Shown one piece after another: positions 1 through 6,289 of a DNA stretch of 7,105 nucleotides. Position 1 is the stretch's first letter, and each line of letters begins with the position of its first letter. The notes under the pieces are model-generated. The model was not told the DNA's origin, did no database searches, and saw only the letters and a list, made by a program, of their open reading frames with translations. Source of the DNA: Bacteroidota bacterium (GTDB lineage Bacteria > Bacteroidota > Bacteroidia > Bacteroidales > VadinHA17); NCBI GenBank assembly GCA_021816545.1, contig JAKAXP010000121.1, positions 1 to 7,105 on the forward strand. The letters are read 5' to 3'. A program made the translations under genes and the position numbers.

Positions 1-2397
1 GGAAGTCTCGATCTCACCTGCGTTGATAGCCTTTGTTGTGAAACCGCTTGATGTTGAGACGTTGACTGACATGATCTGGTTAGTGGTCACCATGTCAAAA
101 TATGATACATCAAGTCCGAGTCTGTTCTGAACGAATTTCAGCTCTGCACCAAATTCAAGTGAGGCAGTTTTCTCAGGCATAAGATTTGACGGAGAAATCC
201 TCGACGGGTAGTCAAACATCGTAGTACCGCTGTATGCCGGTGTTACTGCACCATAAGTATTATATAGCTGGTAAGGTGAAGTATCATTACCCACAATTGC
301 ATAACTGGCTCTCAGCTTTCCGTATGAAAGGAATGTTTCTCCCAGTCCGAAGGTCTCGGTAAAGATCCATCCCAGAGAAGCTGACGGATAGAAGAAACTC
401 CAGTTTGCCGGGGGAAGTGTTGAACTCCAGTCGTTGCGTGCCGTAAGGTCAAGGAATACCTGGTTCTTGAAACCGATATTGACTGAAGCAAGTACACTGT
501 TTGACTCATATTCTGACTTGTACATATCAGGAGAGGGCGTTCCCCTTGCATTGGCGATGTCAAACCAGTTTGGGACCGTCAGCTGCGGAGCGTTCAGGTA
601 CTCATAGTTATAGTCTACCCTGCGGAAGTTTGCACCGATATTACCGCTCAGCTGGATTGCCGTCCCGAAATCCTTCTGGAAATTCAGGAAGAGGTCAGCA
701 TTGATTTCCTTGTTATCACGCCAGTTCTGGTTGAAGTTACCTCCGTTCCCGGGGTAGCTTTCCTGTGATCCTTCATAGAATACCGACTTGCGGAATTCGT
801 TGTAATAGTCAACGCCGTAACGGCCCAGGAGACTCAGCCAGCTGGTAAGCTGGTAAGTCATTGACAGGTTTCCGAAGACCCTCTCCCTCTTACGGGTGGT
901 AGTATTCTTATAAACTGTCCAGTAAGGACTGTTGTGATAGTTACTGTTCCAGTTATATGGCATGCCGTTGGGCATCCATGTCTCCCAGTTATCCTTTATG
1001 CTCTTCATGTCTACCTGGCGTCCGAACCAGCCTCCTATTGACTGCATGACGTTGTTTTCGTCATACCCCTGACCGGGCAGGTTGTCGTTGGTGGTCAATG
1101 CATAGTTCAGGTTAACAATTGCCTCCAGTTTCGGACTGATTTTGGCTGTCGTGGAAAGGCCAAGCTGTGTCCTGTCCTGATCCGTATTGGGAATTACACC
1201 CCTTTCAGTCTGCTGCGACAGGCTGACACGTCCGGTAAGGACATCATTTCCGCCCTCGAGCGAGACGTTGGATGTTGAGGTAATGCCTGTCTTAAAGAAT
1301 GACATCACATTGTCAGGATGTGAAATAAAAGGTGTGGGAGTGTATTCTCCCGTAGCCTCATTATAGGGTGAATTAAACTGGGGAAGAAGAAGGCCTGCAT
1401 CCATTCTCGGGCCCCATGACTCATCGTAACCGTCAAATATTCCACCTCCCTGACCATCAACATATGCAAATGCATAGGTCTCGCAGAATTCCTGGTAATC
1501 CATTCCGTAAGCATCATCTTCCGGATCATTGGACCTCTGCTCCCAGTTGAACTCACTTCCGCCTGAACCCTGCCCGTATAGGTTCTGGTAGGTCGGGAGG
1601 TATGCAATCTGGTCAAATGCCGTACTGTTGCTGAAACTAACCCTCACCTGTCCGGCTCTCCCCTTCTTGGTGGTAACCAGGACAACGCCGTTACGTGCAC
1701 GGTTGCCATAAAGAGCGGCTGCGTTGGCGCCTTTAAGCAGTGAGATGGATTCAATATTTTCAGGGTCAATGTCAGCTGCGTTGTTACCGTAGTCTACACC
1801 GCCGTACTGCCCTGCACCTGATGCAGAGTTGGATATCGGGGTACCGTCAACTACCCAGAGGGGCTGGTTGTCTCCGAATGATTTGATACCCCTGATTAAA
1901 ATCTGTGAGGATGAACCGACAGATGATGATGCCCTGGTGATCTGAACACCGGGGGCAAGGCCCTGAAGGGCATTCACAATGTTGGTTTCCCTTGTTGCAG
2001 CAACAGCATCTCCTTTGACATCAGTCACGGAGTATCCAAGGGCTTTCTTCTCCCTGGTAATGCCAAGAGCAGTCACAACAACCTCATCAAGGCCAAGCAT
2101 GTCAGTCTGCATTACCACATTGATTGCGGTTCTGCCACTGATAGTCTCCGTCACAGTCTTCATACCGACAAACGTATAGGTGATTGTCGTAGCACCGGCA
2201 GGCGCTGTGATTGAATACCTGCCAGCAGCATCGGTAAGCGTACCAAGGGTTGTCCCCTTGACTGTCACGGAAACACTCGGAATGGGAAGTCCATCGTCGG
2301 CTGACGTAACAGTACCGCTAATCGTCACCGTCTGTGCCATAAGGGCTACTGTGCCCATAAACACAAACAATGACAGCAACAGTTTGAGTCTGTTCAT
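1..2397 (-). CDS. SusC/RagA-family TonB-linked outer-membrane protein, C-terminus cut by window edge
   Basis: An uninterrupted frame of 799 codons runs from ATG at 2397 to the window edge with no stop. Residues 1-21 form a signal peptide (MNRLKLLLSLFVFMG, likely cleavage after LMA before Q22). Residues 24-98 match the carboxypeptidase-D-like beta-sandwich found at the N-terminus of SusC proteins (GTVTSADDGLPIPSVSV, then TDAAGRYSI). A TonB-box-like stretch, LDEVVVTALG, lies at 103-112, followed by the plug domain (about 115-246: LQGLAPGVQI, LIRGIKSFG, WVVDGTPI, LLKGANAAALYG, NGVVLVTTKKG). The rest is aromatic- and asparagine-rich beta-barrel sequence. SusC proteins usually have about 1000 residues, so roughly 200 or more are missing. 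The family imports ligands captured by a SusD-type lipoprotein, powered by TonB; the ligand here cannot be inferred. An in-frame TGA at 2401-2403 directly precedes the start region, so ATG 2397 is the first possible start. No Shine-Dalgarno sequence is visible. Confidence 0.96.
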   Translation of the reverse strand, partial: MNRLKLLLSLFVFMGTVALMAQTVTISGTVTSADDGLPIPSVSVTVKGTTLGTLTDAAGRYSITAPAGATTITYTFVGMKTVTETISGRTAINVVMQTDMLGLDEVVVTALGITREKKALGYSVTDVKGDAVAATRETNIVNALQGLAPGVQITRASSSVGSSSQILIRGIKSFGDNQPLWVVDGTPISNSASGAGQYGGVDYGNNAADIDPENIESISLLKGANAAALYGNRARNGVVLVTTKKGRAGQVRVSFSNSTAFDQIAYLPTYQNLYGQGSGGSEFNWEQRSNDPEDDAYGMDYQEFCETYAFAYVDGQGGGIFDGYDESWGPRMDAGLLLPQFNSPYNEATGEYTPTPFISHPDNVMSFFKTGITSTSNVSLEGGNDVLTGRVSLSQQTERGVIPNTDQDRTQLGLSTTAKISPKLEAIVNLNYALTTNDNLPGQGYDENNVMQSIGGWFGRQVDMKSIKDNWETWMPNGMPYNWNSNYHNSPYWTVYKNTTTRKRERVFGNLSMTYQLTSWLSLLGRYGVDYYNEFRKSVFYEGSQESYPGNGGNFNQNWRDNKEINADLFLNFQKDFGTAIQLSGNIGANFRRVDYNYEYLNAPQLTVPNWFDIANARGTPSPDMYKSEYESNSVLASVNIGFKNQVFLDLTARNDWSSTLPPANWSFFYPSASLGWIFTETFGLGETFLSYGKLRASYAIVGNDTSPYQLYNTYGAVTPAYSGTTMFDYPSRISPSNLMPEKTASLEFGAELKFVQNRLGLDVSYFDMVTTNQIMSVNVSTSSGFTTKAINAGEIETS

Positions 2398-2440
2398 AGA
2401 TCAGTGTTTAAGTTTAACAATTAGGTTTTAGGTTAACTTC

Positions 2441-2492
2441 TTACTCAAGGGGCGGAGCTTCGATTCGGGCAGAGACCCTGCCTCACGAGTAA
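2441..2492 (-). promoter_or_regulatory. Possible structured 5' leader of the susC-like gene
   Basis: Arms 2441-2446 (TTACTC on the plus strand) and 2487-2492 (GAGTAA) are perfectly complementary and enclose a second perfect stem, GGCAG at 2468-2472 with CTGCC at 2478-2482, with a 5-base loop. The enclosed part 2447-2467 is GC-richer than its surroundings and could hold a third element, but I see no strong stem there. Neither orientation has a T-tract after it, so it is not a simple intrinsic terminator. It begins about where a transcript from the box at 2497-2504 would start and ends 43 bp before the susC start. It matches no riboswitch class that I recognise. Confidence 0.35.
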
Positions 2493-2496
2493 ACGT

Positions 2497-2504
2497 TAAA
2501 TGTA
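2497..2504 (-). promoter_or_regulatory. Candidate -7 promoter box for the susC-like gene
   Basis: On the minus strand the sequence reads TACATTTA, which matches the Bacteroidota -7 consensus TAnnTTTG except at the last base. No TTTG -33 element sits at the usual 19-21 bp upstream, so support rests on the -7 box and the AT-rich surroundings. A start just downstream (around 2490) would give a leader of roughly 90 nt that includes the stem structures at 2441-2492. Confidence 0.3.
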
Positions 2505-2558
2505 GTTAAATTTTCTTAGCATATTGAATATTATCTGTCTTTTTTAACCCATGTCATT

Positions 2559-2588
2559 AAAAAATACAGGGACCGGCATCTTTCCCTG
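2559..2588 (-). terminator. Hairpin plus T-tract, intrinsic-terminator-like, pointing toward susC
   Basis: On the minus strand CAGGGA and TCCCTG (plus positions 2583-2588 and 2567-2572) form a perfect 6-bp stem with a 10-base loop, followed after two bases by six T residues (plus-strand A run 2559-2564). This geometry resembles a short intrinsic terminator for minus-strand transcription. It lies upstream of the candidate susC promoter, so it could block antisense transcripts coming from elbB, or act as an attenuator if susC is also transcribed from further upstream. The short stem and long loop make termination efficiency doubtful. Confidence 0.35.
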
Positions 2589-2674
2589 ACGTTTGTCAAG
2601 CTCATTTTTCGGGCTTCACAGGATTGAACACCATCAGAAGAATACCACCATTAAGAAATTACCGGGGATTTATT

Positions 2675-2682
2675 TAACTTTA
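2675..2682 (+). promoter_or_regulatory. Candidate -7 promoter box for elbB
   Basis: TAACTTTA matches TAnnTTTG at all but the final base and ends 25 bp before the elbB start codon. That spacing would give a leader of about 20 nt. No TTTG is seen at the expected -33 position, so confidence is limited. Confidence 0.3.
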
Positions 2683-2707
2683 TTACCCAACAAATCCTGA
2701 TGAAGAT

Positions 2708-3364
2708 ATGAAAGCAGCTGTAGTACTTGCCGGATGCGGCGTGATGGACGGTGCCGAGATACATGAGGCTGTCATGACTCTCTATGCGATCGATAAAAAC
2801 GGCGGGAGCTACCAGATATTTGCACCAAATGTGGCACAACACCATGTAATAAACCACATAACCGGGGAGGTGATGAAGGAATCACGCAATGTTCTCATCG
2901 AGGCCGCCCGCATCGCCAGGGGAAAAATAAAGGCACTCACCGAATACAGGGCGGAGGAGTTCGATGCCCTCATCTTCCCGGGAGGATTCGGCGTGGCCAA
3001 AAACCTCTGCACTTACGCCTTCGACGGCCCTGAATGCCACGTAGACCGCGTGGTGGAACAGGCCATCCGTGCAACTCACAGGGCAGGCAAACCAATCGGT
3101 GCCCTGTGCATATCTCCGGTCCTGATTGCAAAAGTCCTGGGCGATGTGACAGTCACCATAGGAAGCGACAGCGGAACTGCTGCTGACATAGGCAAACTTG
3201 GAGGGAACCATGAAAACAGGCAACACGGCGAGGTGACAGTTGACAGGAAGAACCTCATCGTCACAGCACCATGCTATATGCTGAATGCCTCAATCTCTGA
3301 AATTGCCGATGATGCTGAGGCGGTAGTCATAACCCTGATGAAATTATCCGGCAAAGAGCAGTAA
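2708..3364 (+). CDS. elbB: ElbB-like DJ-1/PfpI-superfamily protein (class I amidotransferase-like fold)
   Basis: This 218-residue protein aligns throughout with E. coli ElbB as I remember it (about 217 residues), so it appears complete. Recognisable blocks are SGCGV-like AGCGVMDGAEIHEAV (8-22) with conserved Glu17, INHITGE (48-54), SRNVLIEAARIARG (59-72), FPGGFGVAKNL (90-100), PECHVDR (108-114) and the nucleophile elbow GALCISP (131-137) with Cys134. The C-terminal IVTAPCYML (184-192) also fits. The family was named for a supposed role in early isoprenoid synthesis; E. coli ElbB has been reported to have weak glyoxalase activity, and its physiological role is unsettled. No signal peptide is present, so it should be cytoplasmic. 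Another ATG at 2700 is out of frame and ends in a TGA that overlaps this start. The gene is divergent from the susC-like gene and convergent with the DUF4294 gene; it is probably transcribed alone. Confidence 0.93.
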   Translation: MKAAVVLAGCGVMDGAEIHEAVMTLYAIDKNGGSYQIFAPNVAQHHVINHITGEVMKESRNVLIEAARIARGKIKALTEYRAEEFDALIFPGGFGVAKNLCTYAFDGPECHVDRVVEQAIRATHRAGKPIGALCISPVLIAKVLGDVTVTIGSDSGTAADIGKLGGNHENRQHGEVTVDRKNLIVTAPCYMLNASISEIADDAEAVVITLMKLSGKEQ

Positions 3365-3399
3365 AAAAGACACATTTTGATCAGGCAGGCAGATAACCG

Positions 3400-4011
3400 T
3401 CATAACCTCCCGGCTTCTATCTCTGTAATAATCTGTTCTATAAGGTAGTCTTCGCCCTCGGCATCATAGCTTGTCTTGAGATTGGTGCCAAAGATCCGCG
3501 CAATACCCTGCCAGAAGGTGGCTGAAAACTTGCCGCGGTACTGCCTGATCAGATCATATGATGTGTTCTGTGTCTCCCTGTCAATTAGCTTGATGAGTAT
3601 CTTCCCCTGGCTGAATGTAAGCTTCCTCATGTCACCCTCATACCGTGAAAGAAGCTCCTTTTCATAGTCCTGCAGAAAATCACGCTGGGCCCGCTCAGTG
3701 GGCAGAGTCTCAAGCAGCCTGTTGATACGCCCGAATTCATCCCTGACAATCAATGCATAGGGGTAAACGCGTCTTACATTGTAAACGAGGCGGGCATGCC
3801 TGCGGTAGTCGAACCTGACCCCCCTTGGCATCTTCCCGTAAACAATGATCTCCTTCAGCTCAACCAGCGGATAGGTCTGGCCGTCAAAGGTGGCTGTCTT
3901 CAGCACATGATAAACCGACTGGGCAGAATCAGCAGGAACCGAATCCTGTTTCTGCCCGGCAACGCTCTTTACAAGCGTGAACAGAAGCAGTATGATAACC
4001 ACCCTTTTCAT
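3400..4011 (-). CDS. Exported DUF4294 family protein of unknown function
   Basis: I chose ATG 4011 (203 residues) because it opens directly into a signal peptide, MKRVVIILLLF to about VAG before Q20. An in-frame ATG at 4092 would add 27 residues in front of that signal and bury the promoter box at 4021-4028, so it is less likely. There is no lipobox cysteine, so the product is probably periplasmic. After a variable stretch come LKEIIVYGKMPRG (52-64), VRRVYPYALIVRDEFGR (79-95), and a strongly family-like C-terminal block LTFSQGKILIKLIDRET (131-147) through GKFSATFWQGIARIFG (160-175) to NLKTSYDAEGED (177-188). This pattern matches the Bacteroidota family DUF4294, which to my knowledge has no assigned function. 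Charged, helix-rich composition without catalytic motifs gives no reaction to propose. It converges with elbB across 35 bp that hold no clear terminator. Confidence 0.88.
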   Translation of the reverse strand: MKRVVIILLLFTLVKSVAGQKQDSVPADSAQSVYHVLKTATFDGQTYPLVELKEIIVYGKMPRGVRFDYRRHARLVYNVRRVYPYALIVRDEFGRINRLLETLPTERAQRDFLQDYEKELLSRYEGDMRKLTFSQGKILIKLIDRETQNTSYDLIRQYRGKFSATFWQGIARIFGTNLKTSYDAEGEDYLIEQIITEIEAGRL

Positions 4012-4020
4012 AACTACCTG

Positions 4021-4028
4021 CAAATTTA
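4021..4028 (-). promoter_or_regulatory. Exact TAnnTTTG -7 box upstream of the DUF4294 gene
   Basis: The minus strand reads TAAATTTG, an exact match to the Bacteroidota -7 consensus, ending 9 bp before the start codon at 4011. TTTG words occur further upstream, but none at 19-21 bp; the nearest gives a 14-bp spacer. If used, the transcript would begin within a few bases of the ATG. Confidence 0.4.
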
Positions 4029-4100
4029 ACCAATTGTTGTGCCAAAGGTTCAGCAAAAAGCAAAAGTGATCATCGTCATTATGTATCATCATCTAAAAGC

Positions 4101-4108
4101 TATCTTTG
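4101..4108 (+). promoter_or_regulatory. Exact TAnnTTTG -7 box upstream of the zincin-like gene
   Basis: TATCTTTG is an exact consensus match ending 7 bp before the ATG at 4116. There is no TTTG at the standard -33 spacing, only TTATG in that area. The predicted mRNA for the three-gene cluster would have almost no leader. No purine-rich ribosome binding site precedes this start, which is consistent with that reading. Confidence 0.42.
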
Positions 4109-4115
4109 AACTCCC

Positions 4116-4769
4116 ATGAAACAGGCACCCGGTATAGAAGAGCTTGAAAATCCGTTATTGTACGAAAAGGTTCTTTCGCTGCCGTACGATGAGATCGGAC
4201 CGTTCGTGCTGCGGGAACTAACCAGGCCTTCACGGCCGATGGTTCGCATATGGATTTCGCTGGCGGCATCACTCTTCCTTTCGGTGTGGTTCTGGCCCGG
4301 ATTCGTTTTCCCATCCGCAGGACCCGGAATACTGACCGGCCTTGCCGCAGGGCTGCTGCTGATGCCCCTGGCCCTGGTGCCGGTCCATGAAGGATCACAC
4401 CTCATCCCGTTCCTTCTCGCCGGGGCACGTGACATTAGGTTCGGGGCCAACCTTAAACAGGGTATCATCTATGTGACTGCACACAGGTTCGTGGCAGGGA
4501 GCAGACTCTTCTCAATCGTTGCCCTCACTCCTTTTATAGTAATTACAGCTTCCCTCATTGTTTGCATCCTTTTGACACCTGCATGGTGGAAATGGGTCCT
4601 CTCAATGACATTGTTCGTGCATTCAACCATGTGCGCCGGTGATGCCGCACTGCTAGGTTATATGGAGAGCTTCGGCAAACGAAAAGTTTTCACATGGGAT
4701 GATGCAGACCTGAAGGTGGCCTATTTCTATGCCTCGGCTGAAGCCGTAGAAGAGATAAAACCTGATTGA
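4116..4769 (+). CDS. DUF3267-like putative zincin metallopeptidase, integral membrane
   Basis: This 217-residue protein has a soluble N-terminus (1-42), a first hydrophobic segment (about 44-62), a second (about 71-90) leading straight into HEGSH (91-95), and two more at about 133-153 and 157-176. HEGSH fits the HExxH zinc-binding motif. Combined with the downstream ARDIRFGANLKQGIIYV block, the ALTPF stretch (136-140) and a polar GDAALLGY motif (175-182) at the end of the last helix, it resembles the DUF3267 putative zincin peptidases, which recall site-2 proteases. Asp176 could be a third metal ligand; that is inference. No substrate is known. The start has no alternative nearby, and the -7 box ends 7 bp upstream. 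The transporter gene follows 47 bp downstream on the same strand, so co-transcription is plausible. Confidence 0.72.
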   Translation: MKQAPGIEELENPLLYEKVLSLPYDEIGPFVLRELTRPSRPMVRIWISLAASLFLSVWFWPGFVFPSAGPGILTGLAAGLLLMPLALVPVHEGSHLIPFLLAGARDIRFGANLKQGIIYVTAHRFVAGSRLFSIVALTPFIVITASLIVCILLTPAWWKWVLSMTLFVHSTMCAGDAALLGYMESFGKRKVFTWDDADLKVAYFYASAEAVEEIKPD

Positions 4770-4779
4770 GACCGTAAAT

Positions 4780-4792
4780 GTAATTTCATTAC
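4780..4792. repeat. Short perfect inverted repeat between the zincin-like and transporter genes
   Basis: GTAAT, three bases, then ATTAC form a perfect 13-bp dyad, with two further A-T matches after one mismatch on each side. It sits in the 47-bp spacer between the two genes. A 7-bp direct repeat, CCGTAAA, brackets it at 4772-4778 and 4800-4806. The AT-rich stem is too weak for a terminator; it could be an operator, a processing hairpin or chance. Confidence 0.3.
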
Positions 4793-4816
4793 TTTAAGCC
4801 CGTAAAAACTTACCTG

Positions 4817-6265
4817 ATGAGCAGCTTCACACAAACCTTCAAAAAATTCCCCAGGCTATTCTGGATCTCCAACCTGATTGAACTGTTCGAACGGTGGGGA
4901 TGGTATGCATTCTACAACGGGTTCATAGCCCTCTACCTTACAACTCCAAAAGAGCAGGGAGCCCTCGGGTTTTCAAACGTTGAAAAGGGAACCATAATGG
5001 GTACCGCCTCCATGATCCTTTATTTCCTCCCGGTGATCACTGGAGCAATTGCCGACAGGGTGGGTTACAAGAAGGTGCTGATTGCATCGTTCCTGACCTA
5101 TGTCGCCTCATTCTTCATGCTGAGCAGGTTCGATACATTCGGCTCCATTTTCGGAGCATTCATCCTCCTGGCTGTGGCCGGCGCTCTTTTCAAACCGCTG
5201 ATATCAGGAACCGTAGCCCGCGTAACAAACAGGGAAACGGCATCACTCGGATTCGGGATCTTCTATATGGTGGTGAATATCGGCGGATTCATAGGTCCGT
5301 TCGTGGCAAGCCTGCTATACAAGCACAACTGGAATACTGTCTTCTATATGTCTATCGCCGCCATGACCGTGAACCTCATAATCACATTATTCTTCTACAG
5401 GGAACCGGCTGTGACCGGCAGCGGAAACAGCTTCCTCAGGAATATCGGAATTGCATTTAAAAATATAGGTGTAACACTGACCGACTGGCGGTTCCTCCTC
5501 TTCCTACTTATAATAGGTATATTCTGGACCGCCTATAACCAGCTCTATTATTCGTTCCCGGTTTTCATGGATTCATGGGTGAACCTTGACAGGATGTCCG
5601 TCAGCCTGGGACTGGAGCCCGGCACAATCACCACGGTTACAATCTCAAGCCTGGCTTCATTCTTTATCATCCTGTTCCAGTTGATAATATCTTCCATAAC
5701 CGCCAGGATGAGACCCCTTAACAGTATCATGACAGGAATTTTTGTACTTGCATTTGGTCTGGGGATGATGTTCGCCAACCTCAACCCCTGGATAATTGTC
5801 CTGGGCGTCCTGATCTTCGGCATCGGCGAGATGGCCTCGTCACCAAAGGTCCAGGAATACCTTGGCGGAATTGCACCTCCTGACAGGAAAGCCCTTTATA
5901 TGGGAACCGCATTCCTTCCTATCGCAATAGGTCACCTTGGAGCCGGATGGGTCTCAGGCAAACCTTTCGAGGTGATGGCTGACAAGCTGTTCCTGCTTAA
6001 AAAGGCAGTGGCGGCAAAAGGATTTGATATACCGGAGATCTCCGACACCTTCACCCAGACCGACTATTTCAACAGGGCCCAGGAGCTCTTCGGGATGGAC
6101 TCTCACCAGCTTACCCGCTACCTCTGGGATACATACAACCCGTCAAAGGTATGGGTACTTTTTACGGCAATTGCAATAGCCGCAAGCGTGCTGCTCTTCC
6201 TCTATGACAGGTTCATACTGAAGGGGAGAGATGCGGCAGGGAATAATTCAGGCAATAGGCAATAG
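4817..6265 (+). CDS. MFS transporter of POT/PTR (proton-dependent peptide transporter) type
   Basis: The 482-residue product has about 12 hydrophobic helices (roughly 14-41, 58-78, 86-103, 108-131, 144-168, 173-194, 226-247, 271-293, 302-320, 324-341, 359-380, 446-465). Helix 1 carries ELFER at 22-26, the ExxER signature of proton-coupled oligopeptide transporters, followed by WGWY where most members have F-x-Y-Y. A motif-A loop GAIADRVGYKK follows helix 2 (76-86). GALFKPLISG (122-131) and FYMVVNIGGFIGP (149-161) match the conserved PTR blocks. It should therefore be an inner-membrane proton symporter, possibly for di- or tripeptides; substrate is inferred only from the family. An unusual feature is a soluble stretch of about 65 residues between helices 11 and 12 (381-445). 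The C-terminal GNRQ is encoded by a tandem heptamer repeat. It lies between the zincin-like and PHP genes on one strand. Confidence 0.85.
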   Translation: MSSFTQTFKKFPRLFWISNLIELFERWGWYAFYNGFIALYLTTPKEQGALGFSNVEKGTIMGTASMILYFLPVITGAIADRVGYKKVLIASFLTYVASFFMLSRFDTFGSIFGAFILLAVAGALFKPLISGTVARVTNRETASLGFGIFYMVVNIGGFIGPFVASLLYKHNWNTVFYMSIAAMTVNLIITLFFYREPAVTGSGNSFLRNIGIAFKNIGVTLTDWRFLLFLLIIGIFWTAYNQLYYSFPVFMDSWVNLDRMSVSLGLEPGTITTVTISSLASFFIILFQLIISSITARMRPLNSIMTGIFVLAFGLGMMFANLNPWIIVLGVLIFGIGEMASSPKVQEYLGGIAPPDRKALYMGTAFLPIAIGHLGAGWVSGKPFEVMADKLFLLKKAVAAKGFDIPEISDTFTQTDYFNRAQELFGMDSHQLTRYLWDTYNPSKVWVLFTAIAIAASVLLFLYDRFILKGRDAAGNNSGNRQ

Positions 6266-6271
6266 GCAATA
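6251..6271 (+). repeat. Tandem heptamer repeat, three copies of GGCAATA, across a stop codon
   Basis: Three perfect copies occupy 6251-6257, 6258-6264 and 6265-6271. The first two encode the last four residues of the transporter, GNRQ, and its TAG stop (6263-6265); the third lies mostly in the 24-bp gap before the PHP gene. Because the unit is 7 bp, two or more copies always give the same C-terminus, whereas a single copy would extend the frame to a TGA overlapping the PHP start region. Confidence 0.85.
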
Positions 6272-6289
6272 GTGAAAAATCGAAATGAT

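Larger units (their letters stand above)
2398..2707. other. Divergent intergenic region between susC-like gene and elbB
   Basis: These 310 bp hold no convincing gene. Reading from the susC side there is an AT-rich stretch next to the susC start, a possible structured leader (2441-2492), a candidate -7 box for susC (2497-2504), an AT-rich palindrome ATATTGAATAT (2521-2531), a hairpin with T-tract on the minus strand (2559-2588), a 12-bp dyad TGACGTTTGTCA (2587-2598) and a candidate -7 box for elbB (2675-2682). Short frames crossing the region show no family resemblance and overlap the elbB coding sequence or the promoter area, so I do not call them as genes. Confidence 0.7.

Noticed and set aside
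312..1616. Open frames of 67-103 codons on both strands inside the left third of the window
   Set aside because: They overlap the susC-like gene in other frames, have no recognisable domains, and the susC frame is intact with clear family motifs.
1979..2431. Two adjacent plus-strand frames of 66 and 83 codons opposite the susC N-terminus
   Set aside because: They are the complement of the signal peptide, beta-sandwich and TonB-box coding region; the valine-rich translations come from the antisense of codons there.
2441..2492. Known riboswitch (TPP, cobalamin, SAM or fluoride class) upstream of susC
   Set aside because: The conserved core motifs that I know for these classes are absent; only the generic stem structure is supported.
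2809..3264. Minus-strand frames of 62-114 codons opposite elbB
   Set aside because: ElbB matches its family over its full length on the plus strand; these frames show no family resemblance.
3365..3399. Possible bidirectional terminator between the convergent elbB and DUF4294 genes
   Set aside because: There is an A-run after elbB and a TTTT, but I could not find a stable stem in either orientation.
4012..4092. N-terminal extension of the DUF4294 protein from ATG 4092
   Set aside because: The added 27 residues precede a well-formed signal peptide and cover a consensus promoter box, so the start at 4011 is preferred.
4093..4468. Overlapping minus-strand frames of 101 and 122 codons opposite the zincin-like gene
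   Set aside because: Arg/Pro/Ser-rich translations typical of antisense frames; the plus-strand product has ordered membrane segments and an HExxH motif.
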